Origin: Sweltsa coloradensis
Taxonomy: Eukaryota > Arthropoda > Insecta > Plecoptera > Chloroperlidae
Reading direction: 5' to 3'
DNA length: 64,000 nt
Assembly (NCBI GenBank): GCA_024449915.1
Contig: JAMZAV010000300.1
Coordinates: 124,001 to 188,000, forward strand
In this document: positions 11,037 to 22,518 of the stretch, piece by piece
How the letters are laid out: the number at the start of each line of letters is the position of its first letter
Numbering within the stretch: the stretch's first letter is position 1
Made by a program: the position numbers and the translations under genes
The notes under the pieces: generated by a model
Databases searched by the model: none
Told to the model about the DNA's origin: nothing
Seen by the model: the letters and a program-made list of their open reading frames with translations, nothing else

Positions 11037-11462
11037 TTAAGTCGTTTTTATTTGGGGGGGGGGGGGTTTAGGGGGAATATTTTCGGAGTCTTATTTCTAT
11101 TGGTAAATAATGTTTTATTTTCTTCGTTGTTATAAAATAGTAATTAAAATAGAGCGTAGTTTAAAAACCATAAGACAATAATGGCATAAAAGATGGTATA
11201 TAACTGTGTATGTAAACGTACATAAAATTCAGATAAATGACTACAAACTTGTGGCTTCATTGTAACAATAACCTTTCTATATGCCAGTGTGGCTTATAAA
11301 CTTTGCTCTATCTACTTACAATCTAAAACCCATTGTGACAAAAAATAAAACATTATTGTGCAGTAGAGATGAAACGTTTTACGAATATATTTCAAAAATA
11401 CAAATTACTCATAATTTTTTTTAACAATTAAAAAACCTATACAGGCTAGTATTAGCAGATTT

Positions 11463-11645
11463 AAGGAAAACGCCAAAGTCATTGTAAAACGAGTTCAATG
11501 TTGAGTACCCGGAAACATTTGCATTAATATGATAGGCTAGGGAGGAGGAGAGTAGGGACACATGCTGGATCCAGCCTTAGGTAGGGGGAGGAAAGGGAAT
11601 GTTACATGGTTCTCAACACATGGCTCGCTCATTCGTCTAATGCAG
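11463..11645. repeat. short family A-end MITE
   Basis: It begins GGAAAACGCCAAAGTCATTG and ends CATTCGTCTAATG, and contains TGTTGAGTACCCGG with its inverse. This is a diverged, shortened version of the inverted-repeat block that forms the first 270-450 bases of family A elements. Confidence 0.55.
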
Positions 11646-12109
11646 TGGCGTAAATGAGAACCCGCGCCCCCGGGAGGCAGGTGGGGGTTCGGTGTGTAAG
11701 AGGCCCGGTCCGCAAACGAACAGATCTTTTTATTGTCATACCAATTTTCAAATTGTGTCTATTTTTACACACAAGAAAAACTTAATTACATTATTTTAAC
11801 AACTAAATCATCAACTTTGCATCTCCATTCTCTATTTAAAAAAATTTTTACTTGAGTTTTGTTATTCACACTGTTAAACATCGAATAACAATTTCAAAAT
11901 GGTGGTAAATGTTGGGATCCTACTAGCTTTCGAAAGCTTCTTCAGAGCGAAATAACACGTAAAAATAGTTTGGAAATGGGGTTAAATAAGTCAAAATGCA
12001 AATTTCATGTAAAATATAATATTTTCTTCAGCTGTACCAAAAACCGTGGCAATCGTAGCAGTACAATTATTCTGCTACATACATTTCTTCGATGAAAAGC
12101 AGTATTAAC

Positions 12110-13000
12110 ATCAACGACATGTTGGAGGGTTTCGAAGATCACCTGAAAATTTCTTCAAGATCGGAATATTCGTTAAGAGTGAACAAACTTAAGGCTATTC
12201 CACCGCGTTTTTCTATTTTCCAAAATATGCTACTAAGTTAAAATATAGTGAATGGCTTTGAAACATGGCTATTTTAGAAAATCAAAAATATTTTTTCCAA
12301 ATTTTTCTGATCCGGTACACGGCCAATATAGCCACCTCAAAATAATTTCAAACTTCAATTCGCCAGGGCACACCATTCAACGTACGGTGTTGTGCTTTTG
12401 TGACATTAATTTTTAACTGTTTTTCTATGGACTGACTGAGAGAAAACAGATGTATTTTAACAATTGTCTTTCCAGTGAATTTTTTCGTTTGGCGGTATTT
12501 TTTACCGATTTGTACCCCCCCAAAACAAAAAATTCGCAGGAAAGACAATTGTTAAAATAAATCTGTTTTCTCTCAGTCAGTCAAAGAAAAACAGTTGAAA
12601 ATTAATGTACCAAAAGCAAAAACACCTACGTTGAATGGTGTGCCTGGCGAATTGAAGTTTGAAATTATTTTGGGGGTTGCTATATTGGCCGTGTACCGGA
12701 TCAGAAAAATTTGGAAAAAATATTTTTGATTTTCTAAAATAGCCATGTTTCAAAGCCATTCACTATATTTTGACTTAGTAGCATATTTCGGAAAATAGAA
12801 AAACGCGGTGGAATAGCCTTAAATAGAAAAATAGTAAGATTTCGATGTTTATAAGATTTTTTTATCGTACCCAAAAAAGAGACAGGTCTAAGTTCAGAGA
12901 TTTCAAAGGTCCTCTGAAAATTTCATCAGGATCGGAGTAGCCATTTTAAACTCCCGAGGTATTTTTCTCATAGTCAAAAGAAAGTCTTCACTACGAAAGC
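12110..13000. repeat. family B internal sequence split by a MITE
   Basis: 12118-12170 (gtttcgaagatcacc to tcaagatcgg) and 12880-12950 (ctaagttcagagatttcaaa to atcggagtagcc) are the recurrent internal signature of Helentron-like family B. They lie on either side of the TTAA foldback at 12193-12818. Confidence 0.45.
12193..12818. mobile_element. TTAA-flanked foldback MITE 2
   Basis: A near-perfect 626-bp palindrome centred near 12505. It begins GGCTATTCCACCGCGTTTTT and ends with the complement, with TTAA at 12189-12192 and 12819-12822. The arms are more than 95% identical by eye, so it is young or kept alike by gene conversion. Its terminus GGCTATT is shared with the element at 44464-45102. 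Confidence 0.85.
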
Positions 13001-14361
13001 AACGTTGATCCAATCCAATAAAAGACCAAAGGTACCAAAGGGAGGGGGAGTAGTAGTTTTACACGGGAAATCAGTACTTATAATTAAGCCAGTAGTTTAC
13101 AGCAATTAAATAATTTTATGGTGTATGGGGAATTATACCTAAAAGTAATCTGATGATTTGATTTCGTTGTGATCGATTTGACTCATTACCTAGGGGTCCC
13201 GTCCCGAAACGTTCTTGCGGGGCAATTTGGGGGTACGCTTGGGTTCAAAACCGTTGAATAATTGATTATATTGCCGAATGGTGTGATAGTATTTAATATA
13301 TTTTTTATAAGTAACTAGCGCACATTGTGGTTCTGGCGTGCGTAGGTTTGATAATATCTTTTTGTCGCAAATAAAATAGTATCGGTACGGTCAATTATTG
13401 TCAAAGTTAATACTGATAGCATTGCATTTGCTAATCCTCCCCCCCCCTCCTCCTCCCCTCGCACACACAATAATTCACAAGTATATAATGTTGCCGCATT
13501 TTAGGGCATGTATTACATATTTCCCGTATATAGACAAGACAATAGTTGTGCCACCCTTAGGCATGAACTAAGATATTAGAAAATATGGTAATTTTTGTTT
13601 TAATACATAACTTCTGGATTATAACTTCAAATTGCGTGAATCGTGTTGAGAAATCATAATATATATTTAATGTTAGTAATGATTTTATTCAAGTATTTGC
13701 CATTCAGTAAAATGCTAAATAATTTGTTGAAACCCAGAAACTAAAAACGCTCGTTAACAACGCACTGACACTGTTCGATTCACATCGCGCAAATTATATA
13801 GTATCTCATCCAGGGATGCATTCGTACCCGTGCGGGACCGGGGCGGGCGCCTTATTGTTTACTAAATTAGAGGCCAAGACGGCCCCCTGGCTGAGATTTT
13901 ATGTACAACCAAGCCCCCGGCACCTATAGGTAACATGTGAAAACTGAACTATGTATGCATATTTTTCAGCTGTTCTGTTTCTTACCCCTTCGCCCTTATA
14001 CACTATTCAGAGATTATTCCAAATCTTTCCAGTGCTATCACAGAAATAAAGTGAATAAATCATCTTCGTTGTCAGATTAAATAGTTGAAAGTGTTGTATT
14101 ATTTAATACCATACAAAAATGCAAAAACTTGCAAAAAAAGGGGCCAAGCCGAAAACGAGGAGATACAAGTGGCTCCACTGCATAAAGTGGTGAGACTAGA
14201 AGTGTGGCCAAGCCCATTATTTTGTTTAAAATAATAAATATATTTTTTTAATTGTATAATAAAATTAATAATATATCAATATCCATATTAAAATACTAAC
14301 TATAATTATGAAATAAATATATTAACAAAAATAACAAAAAATATTTAAAAAATTTATTGGA
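13000..14361. other. interior of 10-kb element, no feature
   Basis: AT-rich with C-rich runs near 13440. No coding or repeat family recognised. Confidence 0.35.
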
Positions 14362-14556
14362 GACATTTACATGTGGAAATATTCAAAATAACAGACGCCA
14401 TTCCATTCAAAATTAAAAGCTTGGTCGATGGATTTTTGGATTGGTTAGGTTTTGATTAGTCAGTAACGACAACCAAGTTAAAAAAATTCAAACGACCAAG
14501 CTTTTTTAATTTTGAATGGCGTCTGTTATTTTTGGGTATTTCCACATGTAAATGTT
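14362..14556. repeat. 195-bp palindromic repeat
   Basis: GACATTTACATGTGGAAAT at 14362 is mirrored by ATTTCCACATGTAAATGT at 14538-14555. The arms continue through AACAGACGCCATT and AAGCTTGGTCG for about 65 bases around a loop of about 65. It looks like a small foldback MITE. No clear target duplication. Confidence 0.65.
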
Positions 14557-14570
14557 CAATACATGCAAAA

Positions 14571-15527
14571 CGCTTTTTCAGACGTTGGTTGGATGAGCGT
14601 AATGGTGCATTAAGCTGCCATGTGTTATGCAGATAGTATTTAAATTGATTTTTTGTTTTCCCATTGCTTTGGCCTGCGAACAGACGCTTGGTAATATTGT
14701 TTTAATTTTACGACGACGACATGAGGATCAGGGGCGCACATACATTACACACTACAATTACAATGTAAGTCGAAAAACATTTTGTAAAAACAAAAAAAAA
14801 AACGAAAATTTGGGGATCTTTATGAAATTTAATTTTTCAATTGTGCTCAAATTTCAGGATGATAATATTAATTCATGAAATTAAGGTTCTGTGAAAACGT
14901 CATTACAATCGGGGTTAAGCATGTAGGTGTTAAAAAAATCGAAGATGTTTTTTAATCGAAAATTATCGTTAAAATTTTTCGATTTTCACGAAAAAAAAAT
15001 TTCTCGATTGCGCTCAAAAACGTGTTTAGTTCTAAGTTCAGAGATTCGAAGGCCTCCAGAAAAATTTTTTCGAAATTTGAAATAACGGTTAAAAATATCG
15101 TAAAAATTGCGATTTCATGAAATATAATTTTTCGAAATTTTGCTCAAATTTCAAGATATTATATTAACTCATAAAAATTTTGGTTCTTGTAGAAAAATCA
15201 GTACACTTGAATAAAGCATGTAAGTGTTAAAAGTCGAAGATTTTTTTTAAACGTAAAAAATCCTAAAAAAAAAAAACGTAATATTTGCGATTTTCACGAG
15301 AAATAATTTTTTCTATGAGCTTAAAAAACGTGGCGTGCTAAGTTCAAAAAAATTTCAAAGGCCTCCAGAAAATTTTATCGCATCGGGGGTATCGGTTTAT
15401 TCGGAACGTGTTAACAAACATACAAAAATACAAACAGAAAAGAAAGAAAGAAAAAAAAAACTTCCGGATTTTTTTCCAGTGTAGAGAAATGGAATCTTCG
15501 CTTCGCTTGCTACGCTCATCCAATCAA
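14571..15527 (-). mobile_element. Helentron-like family B copy 1
   Basis: The left end AAAACGCTTTTTCAGACGTT is followed by TTGGATGAGCGTAA. The right end is GCTTGCTACGCTCATCCAA. This gives the inverted pair TTGGATGAGCGTA/TACGCTCATCCAA with the tail on one side only. The interior repeats the family signature (gttctaagttcagagatt, ggcctccagaaaa) and ends in the ccagtgtagagaaatggaat block. The terminal CTAG seen in better copies is degraded here. Confidence 0.55.
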
Positions 15528-15858
15528 AAGCATATATAATTTCATATATTTTTCCCCATAAAGTTTCATCAAGATCGGAGTAGCCGTTGCCAAATATTAC
15601 GAAAATATTCCCTTAAAAAATCGAAAAAAAAAATTTGTAAAAGTACGATAATCATAACAAATATTTGATCGACGTACCCAAAAACGTGGCAAGTTACGTT
15701 CAGAGATTTTGAAGGTCCCCTCAAATTTTTATCAAGATCGCATATGGGCCCTTTGCCCGGTAGATCTCGAACAAGCAGACAAAAATTTCAAAAAAAACCC
15801 CCCCCCCCAAAAAAAAATAGGGGGTCAGTGAAATTAAAGTCTTCGCTTTTGCTCATCC
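15528..15858 (-). repeat. partial family B fragment
   Basis: Contains AAACGTGGCAAGTTACGTTC, ATCAAGATCGCATATG and ends GTCTTCGCTTTTGCTCATCC, the same order as the end of the copy at 49068-50234. Truncated at its left side. Confidence 0.5.
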
Positions 15859-15984
15859 AAAAAGTAAGCTGAAAACTGGAACGGTAATTTGGCGGGAAAC
15901 AACGGGTCACAATATGCAACGTCACGATTAGCTATTAGCTAATTGATTGGATATTGCTTAAGTCTTCATATTTAGGCAACTTGG

Positions 15985-16266
15985 CTAATCAAGACGAAGG
16001 GAGGGAAAGTTAGGGGTGGGCGCTGGGGGACAAGTGGTGGATAGGCCTTTTGCTTGGTTTAGAACTAGCCAAAAAAGCATATGGGGAGGGCAGGGCGTTC
16101 CCCCACGTCGTGGGCGTCTTCGTCTGGGGTTTATCATCCGTTTAATGTTGTCATTGTCGTCGCCGTCGGGGAGGTAGTCAAAGGAAGGGGAAAGTTCCCC
16201 GACGGGCGACCAGAGCTCGCCATTAGTTTCAGGGAGAAAAACTCCCCTAATCAGGGCCAAAACCAC
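15985..16266 (-). other. unrecognised 93-codon ORF
   Basis: The frame is locally GC-richer than its surroundings. It reads MVLALIRGVFLPETNGELWS, then an acidic patch (DGDDNDN) and an arginine cluster. It could be the eroded C-terminal region of a retroelement polyprotein, but no diagnostic motif is present. Confidence 0.15.
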
Positions 16267-16299
16267 GAGAAGGTTGCGAGTTGGAATTTGATAATCAGC

Positions 16300-17494
16300 C
16301 CCTAAGGTATTGAATAATTAAACTATGGGCACTTGTGGGCGACTTATCGAAGCATTTTAAACCCTCATTTGTACAAGTATGCATAATAAACGTGTATATG
16401 TAATTTCAGGGGGCATCGCAAACAAAAAAAAGTACCAGGGCGGCGGTCCAACCCTTTAAAGTCTATAATTTATACCCATAATATTGCATTTTCTACCCCT
16501 CCCCCCACCCCCACCCCGCCAAAAAAAAAAGGAATTCCACTGAATTTTTAGAATGTTTTCTATAGTATAGTATCCTATTTAAACATAAGTAAACAATAGA
16601 ATGCCACCCTTGTGCATAAATGTAGATTTTTATTAAAATCATCAAGACAAATACTTCGTACATATTAAAGTCAAGGCCTTGAATAGAAAATGATTTATTT
16701 ATTGATGAGCTGATATTTTTCGGCAGAGGAAATTTAATTTTTGTTCCAGTAATTGCCATAATGTAGGTACTTTTGTATTGCATATACTCGGTAGGCATAC
16801 TATGAGAAAAAAACTTTCTTTTCCAAGGACGTCAAAGAATTACGCAGATATCACACGCTGCATCCCAACTTTCCATCCTTTAATTCAAGCCATGGTCCAT
16901 TTCTTTTTTCATTTTCTTCACCATCCACTGCGATAGTGTCCAAATGTACAGAAACGACGTTTCACCCCAAATCGAATATTACAGTTGAACTGTTAACTAC
17001 CGACAGGACTTTCAATCTCACAGACTACACACTTCAACTCTCCACATATTTTGTTCTATCATTACACCGAAAAATTTGTGTGAAACACACAATAAATTCT
17101 TTTCCCTGTGGCACTTACTTTGGAAGTCTTAGAAAAAAAAGTAACTCTTTTTTGTTAGCTTATCTTGAGAATGAGATTCACAAGTGTAACGTCTTTTTTT
17201 AGTATAAAAGCAGTTAAAGAAAAAACTACACCATAATAAAAATTATGCTGGTTTAAAATTGATACATTATATCCAAAATAACTGCAAGTGTCCTAAATTA
17301 CAACGATACAACACTTCCAGTTATTTAACCTGACAATTTAAAGACGATATTTACGTTATTTCTGTGTGAATATAGGGACAGTTTTTAGACATCTTCTATG
17401 AATAGTGTGAAGGACCCAAAGAAAAGTACAAAAGTTATGAACATACATATAATTCGGTTTTTGCACATTTTATAACCTGTACATAAAATCTCAG
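16300..17494. other. interior of 10-kb element, no feature
   Basis: AT-rich. A short frame at 16936-17202 has no recognisable motif. Confidence 0.3.
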
Positions 17495-17640
17495 GACTTT
17501 GTAAAGACCCCGTCTGGACCCGGGGTAGAATTGGTCTAGAGCATGGCTCTGCTAATCGTAAAAGGCGATTCAAGAGAAAAAGTCCACCTCACAAACATCA
17601 GCTAGTATGAAGGGTAGTATTTTACTTACTTACTTTTTTA
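17495..17640 (+). repeat. possible RTE-like LINE 3' end
   Basis: GGACCCGGGGTAGAATTGGT followed by GGCTCTGCTAATCGTAAAAG and GCGATTC resembles the conserved 3' region of many animal RTE-type LINEs (GGGGTAGAAT.., TCGTAAAAGGCGACT). A short (TTAC)n tail lies at about 17622-17637. Recognised from memory of the motif only. Confidence 0.35.
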
Positions 17641-17689
17641 GCTCTGGCAATCGTCGTCGAGGACCTTGCCCACTTCCCTTGACGACCCC

Positions 17690-17765
17690 TCGACGACGAC
17701 GACGACGACGACAATGACACCACGAACGATGACGAAGACAATGACGACCGCGACGTGAGAACCCC
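17690..17765. repeat. (GAC)n microsatellite, imperfect
   Basis: Runs of GAC triplets interrupted by AAT and ACC. Confidence 0.8.
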
Positions 17766-18639
17766 CTTTCCTCCCCTTACACGTGCTGGTTCTAACCAGC
17801 ATGGGCTCCTCCTACCCCCCCCCCCCCTAAGTTAGAGTGGTGCATTATGACCTAACGGTTTTGACGCGTCCTTAATCCAAATAACCAAAAAAAAACTTTT
17901 TACAAAGACAATTGCAAGAATGGCATTTGTTTTAATAAACAAAGGTGTTCACCCCAATCGTGACGTCACATTGCCCTATGCGGCGTTGCGCGGGAAAGAG
18001 TCAAGTTCAAAACCAAGATTATATTCAAAAATTTGTATCTCAATAGAATTGAGGGAATATTTACGTTGATTGGTTTGAATTACGGCAACAATGTTTTTAA
18101 GTGATTAGTCCATATAGTCCGTAAACCCGCGCCCATATTTGGAGTAAAAAAAACCTTCCTATACCAGATTCAGGCACTTATGGGAGGAGGAAGTAACAAA
18201 AGTGAACTTGTGAGTGACTTTGAGCGTGTTTTCAAGCAATCTTTTTACCCATCTTCGTACCCGACAAATTGGAGTTAGTATAGGCCTAGAACAAAATTCC
18301 CTGATGATTTTCTAGATTGTGTTTTAAAAGTTTATACCCGGCTGGCTGTCTTAACTCGAAAACATCCGAAATCCCAAAGGCTTTAGTGAAACATTTTTTT
18401 TAGAATTTAAAAAAAATTAAAATAAAACCCAATGACTTTGTAGTGATGTTGCACTGGCGTGCATTTCATGAGTCTACAAAAAACGAGCTAACAAGCAATG
18501 CTAGTCTGTCATCACCATCTCTATTCTCTAAAAATTTTCCTCCGTGCCCCTAGTAAGATTGCAACCTTCAACTCTCAAGTGGGTTTAAAGGGGTTGCCTA
18601 GCGAACGCAAGGTAGTTACACAAAACCCGTTTCAAAAAA

Positions 18640-19094
18640 CATTATTGAAAAAAGGAACAATGTTTTCGGTGTTGTGACCCGTCCTGGATGGGTCGTAAGA
18701 CCGAATGTTTCGGTGTTGTTGGCACATACTGGATAGGTCGTAACACCGAAATGTTTCGGTGTTTGGACCCGTCCTGGATGGGTTTGTAAGACCGAAATCA
18801 TTCGGCATTGCGGCGTCAAAGCTTTCGGTTTGTGGAAATTGTGTGATGTGGTATTCGGAGCAAAGTCACCCGTTTCGGTTTATGGCCCATTAGATAGGCG
18901 TTCGTCACAATTTGAAAAAGTTGTGATGAAACGACCCATCCTGCTAGTGCCCCAACACCGAATTTTTTTTGGTTTTTGTGGCAATTTTGTGCTGTGGATA
19001 CCTTGTCGAAAATATTCGGTCTTGTGGCATAGTCCCGTTTTCGGTGTTGTGGGTATTGTGTGCAGTGGGGTATTCGGTGATGTGGCCCCCACCC
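18640..19094. repeat. right terminal domain of 10-kb element
   Basis: It contains at least ten TTCGGT or ACCGAA motifs, often within TTCGGTGTTGTG or GGTCGTAAGACCGAA, in alternating orientation. It ends with the terminal inverted repeat at about 19042-19094. The block at 18930-19020 matches 9340-9415 in the left domain in the same orientation. Confidence 0.65.
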
Positions 19095-19103
19095 ACCCTT
19101 CTT
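19095..19103. repeat. target site duplication, right copy
   Basis: ACCCTTCTT, partner of 9121-9129. Confidence 0.65.
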
Positions 19104-19104
19104 T

Positions 19105-19665
19105 TCATGGGAAAGGATGGTTTGAGTCAGCTCTCACGTACTGATCAGTATGTGTAGGTTTTCTGTACACACACGTGGTCAAACTAGTACCGGAACTATC
19201 CTTTGAAATTAGTAAGTCTAGGAAAGGAAGCTTACCGTCCTTCTCTTCTTCAACTGTGAATGTTATGTTGTTGTGGAATGCATTCAAATCTGCATGCAAA
19301 GCAATTAAATCTGCCTGTGTCCCATGATGAATGCAGAGAATGTCGTCTACATATCTAATCCAAAGATCTATGTTGGTGGAGTTTACCTTAAGCACCTCAG
19401 TTTCAAGATGGTCCATGAAGAGATCCGCTAACAATGGTGACAAGCAGCTTCCCATTGCCAAGCCGTTCAGTTGGGCACTCCACCAACTCCATGTAAAAAC
19501 CATGTACTCTTCCCAGGAAAGAGCGTAGGCGCCTATAGGTAGGTATAAATAATTTTTGGTTGACACTTTTTTCAGTGTTATGACTCGAGTGATGGATAAT
19601 ACATTGCATAACAATCATGGTACATAACATTTGATACATATCTGCCAACAACATGCTGATTATGT
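19105..19665 (-). pseudogene. Penelope-like element, reverse transcriptase part
   Basis: This part encodes the palm of a Penelope-type RT. Blocks in order are LRSFLGRVHGFYMEL, LNGLAMGSCLSPLLADLFMD, WIRYVDDIL (catalytic YVDD intact), LPFLDLLISKD and VYRKPTHTDQY followed by DSNHP. This is the standard Penelope order and differs from LINE or LTR-type RT. A frame change falls near 19480, and the frame ends just before the 10-kb insertion. The N-terminal fingers are missing beyond 19665, so the copy was 5' truncated. The downstream half continues at 9120. Confidence 0.88.
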
Positions 19666-20234
19666 TTGGAGAAGAGCAAGCCCCATGTGCAGATTACAAA
19701 ATATGGATCATTATTAGTCGCAATCATTTCTCAATAATTCCCTTGCAAAATAAAACAGTTTATATTTGTTTTTGTCAAGGGGTGTTTTTCCCTCGCCCTT
19801 TTGGATATGCTACTAGTAGGCATGCAAATTAAGGTCAAATTAGTCATTAATCTTACCAAAGAATGGTCTTTCAGTTCACAAACTACTCACTAACCACGAT
19901 TATTATTTGTCAACTGAGAATAACATTTTTTAAGGTGTTGGGTCGATGATAATTAAGTTTGCAATCTGATTTCTTGATGTTACTGTACAATAATATTTTA
20001 CGAGTTTTCAATCAATGCCAATTTAATAGGCCTGCCTTTACAATGTTTAAGAACTAACTGGCCAATTGCACATGTAGGTAAAAGCATGCACGCCCTTCCG
20101 GGACGACGCTAAGGGAGGACTGCCGTCCCCCACCCCCACCCCCTAACCAATTTGCTTTGAGGTACAATGGCCCAATTCGAGATTTGACTCTTTGTCATAT
20201 TTTTCGTTGTAAAACATGTTACCTAATAAATTAT
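19666..20234. other. no recognisable feature
   Basis: AT-rich, no coding or repeat signal recognised. Confidence 0.35.
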
Positions 20235-20239
20235 TCCAA

Positions 20240-20277
20240 CAGCCGATGTAGCTCGGGAGATCCTGGGTTCAATACTC
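20240..20277 (+). repeat. tRNA-like fragment
   Basis: GCCGATGTAGCTCGGGAGAT then CCTGGGTTCAATACTCCC gives an A-box-like and a B-box-like segment too close together for a complete tRNA. Probably a decayed SINE head. Confidence 0.35.
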
Positions 20278-20457
20278 CCCACTGGCGATCATTTCAAAGA
20301 ACGTTTTTCCTGAGTTTTCTTTATTCGATTTTGCAAATGCAAGGTATTGAGTCCCCTAGTCCCTTTACAAATTGTCCTAGTTTCTCCATGATATATATTT
20401 TTAAATGAGCATGTCTTCTGTCAGTTTGATGTTTTGCATCAACATTCCAGGTATGGG

Positions 20458-20927
20458 CAGTGTTGTGACTAGATATTTTTGTATCTAGATAATGATACAG
20501 ATGATTCTCCAAAAATAATCTAGTTAAGATAAAAGATAAAGTGCAGAAAATTGTCTAGATAAAAGATAAGAGATAAAAATAATTATCTAGATAAATTTGT
20601 TTAGATAAAAGATAATGATTATTGGGATTGGCGTTTTTTCTTAAAATTAGTTTTTCCCCCAACAACAGTTCTATTGTCCATCGTAATATTTGTCAGACTT
20701 GACAAGTTGACATTACCCGGGTATGCACATTAGGCCCTACAACTAGTAGAAGTTTTATTGTTCATTATTTTATCTAAAAATGTTTACTAAAAGCTTAAAA
20801 AGCTTAGATAAGATAAACTTTATTTTATCTAGATTATAGAAAAAGATAACATCAAAAATTTAACTAGATAAGATAATAGATTACGGGGTTTTATCTAGGT
20901 AGATTATCTAGATAAGTCACAACACTG
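20458..20927. mobile_element. hAT-type MITE, TCTAGATAA family, copy 1
   Basis: Terminal inverted repeats CAGTGTTGTGACT. A perfect 8-bp target duplication GGTATGGG lies at 20450-20457 and 20928-20935. The subterminal regions are crowded with ATCTAGATAA and AGATAAGATAA repeats. The CAGTG terminus and 8-bp duplication define the hAT superfamily. 470 bp, non-coding. Confidence 0.9.
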
Positions 20928-21071
20928 GGTATGGGCTTTTGTATAAAATTTCTAAAATATATCCGGGGATTTTATAAGTCCATATTGCGATTGAGGTTTG
21001 CCTCAATTTTGGGATGGGGGGGGGGGGGCATCCCAAACATGATAACTCGTTAACTCACCCCCCGTTATGTA

Positions 21072-21461
21072 CAGTGTTGTGACTAGATTTTTTTTATCTA
21101 GGTAAGATAAAAGATAAACTGTAAAACATTATCTAGATAAAAGATAATAGATAAAAATAACTATCTAGATGATTTTGCTTAGATAGTAGATATCGCACAA
21201 AAAGCTAATTTACTTACCAACTTTTGCCACCCTTTTCAAATATGCGGATTCTATGAGAAGTAATTTTCATTTAAAAAGTTAAATCATTATTATATTTTTC
21301 TAAAGTATCGTTACCTAACTGTTTTATCTAAAAAGAGTTATCTAAAAGCTTAAAACGCTTAGATAAGATAAACTTAATTTTATCTAGATAATTGAAAAGA
21401 TAACCAAAAGCATATCTAGATAAGATAATAGATAACATATTTTATCAAAATGTCAACTCTG
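21072..21461. mobile_element. hAT-type MITE, TCTAGATAA family, copy 2
   Basis: Same left end CAGTGTTGTGACTAGAT and the same internal TCTAGATAA repeats as the copy 600 bases upstream. The right end is degraded (GTCAACTCTG). GTTATGTA before and TTTATGTA after agree at 7 of 8 positions as the target duplication. Confidence 0.8.
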
Positions 21462-22282
21462 TTTATGTATAATCTTAGCGTCGCCCCTGACGCCCGGTTT
21501 GTCAAGAAAAGAGGGCAAGGGATCCCCCCTGAAGTTTGACCTGCCGTGTCTATTATTTTTTACCACAATCGTAGAACGATTTCTCGACAATCGTACTACT
21601 TGCACTTGCAGCCAATAAAAATATACTTAACAATTTGTATCTACAATGTGTTTTACTTTTAAATTTGTTTTTAAATTGTAACAATCAATTCGTATTTTTC
21701 TCTATGAGTTTGACGCGCCGTGAATAACCTTCGCAAAGTCCAAGTATTAAATAATATTGTAGGCCTATAATAATATAATACAACCTTAGGGATTCACGAT
21801 CTCGCTGTGTAGTTAATATATTGGCCACAAGGTGTCAGTAGCTGCATTCTTTCCCAATCTTTGGCTCACTTGGGTCGTTGTATGTGGTTGCACTTTCCAC
21901 CGCTAGATGGCACGACGGCTACTTTTTAGAACGTGAGGGGTTCTCAAAGCGGGAGATAATGAAGTCGTGATTGCCTCCGTAGTTTACCAATGACGTGAAT
22001 AATTTTACAAAACTTTATGACCACTTTTGGTTTCCTTATCGTCATGGCTTGCGGGAAAGCACTCTGCACAAACAGACTCCCACAGCATCCAGCAAGCTGC
22101 AACCACATTATTATATTAATTTTTTAAATATTTTTTACTAAGGAATGAGACAATCTTACTCGTGTTGTTTTATTCTATAAAACTGCTATGAATCAATAAC
22201 TATGTCCTTAAAGCGGGCTTATGCTCAAAAAACTTATATTCATATATATATTTATATATGAGAGGAACTTTATTAGACAGAA
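21462..22282. other. no recognisable feature
   Basis: No gene or repeat family recognised. Confidence 0.35.
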
Positions 22283-22476
22283 ATTTAAAGTGACGACACC
22301 GGGGATCAAACCCGGGACCTTAGCTTACCCGGCTATGCTCTTACCAACTGAGCTATGCGGCCACCTATTTAAACTGACTAACTTTGGTCTGTTTTGTACA
22401 ATGTTGTGTGAACAATGTGTGTACAATGTCCCGGGTTCGATCCCCGGTGTAGTCACTTTTTTAATTTCTGTCTTAC
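22266..22476. repeat. inverted pair of tRNA-like SINE heads
   Basis: The minus strand of 22359-22291 reads GCATAGCTCAGTTGG (A box) through GGTTTGATCCCC (B box). A loop-like CGGGTAA sits between TAGC and GCTA, consistent with a tRNA-Thr(GGT)-like ancestor but with G in place of U33. 22425-22455 carries a second B box (GGTTCGATCCCC) on the plus strand. The flanks ATTTAAAGTGACGACACC and GGTGTAGTCAC..AATTTC are inverse, so the pair forms a foldback. Confidence 0.55.
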
Positions 22477-22518
22477 TAACATATCAACGTCATAGTCGCC
22501 TACTATAAAACTACTTCA

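Larger units (their letters stand above)
9130..19094. mobile_element. 10-kb terminal-inverted-repeat element inside Penelope
   Basis: The left end GGGTCGGGGGCCACATCACC and the complement of the right end GGGTGGGGGCCACATCACCG are inverted repeats. They continue for about 50 bases through CACTGCACACAATACCCACA and ACACCGAA. A 9-bp near-identical target duplication flanks the element, and the two halves of one Penelope ORF lie on either side in the same orientation. The 9-bp duplication and long TIRs suggest a MULE- or foldback-like class, but no transposase is recognised inside, where no frame exceeds about 95 codons. The interior holds nested elements at 10393, 12193, 14362 and 14571. It is non-autonomous or badly decayed. 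Confidence 0.7.

Noticed and set aside
22291..22359. Functional tRNA-Thr gene on the minus strand
   Set aside because: U33 is replaced, the anticodon stem has a mismatch and the sequence lies in a foldback repeat. SINE-like origin is more likely.
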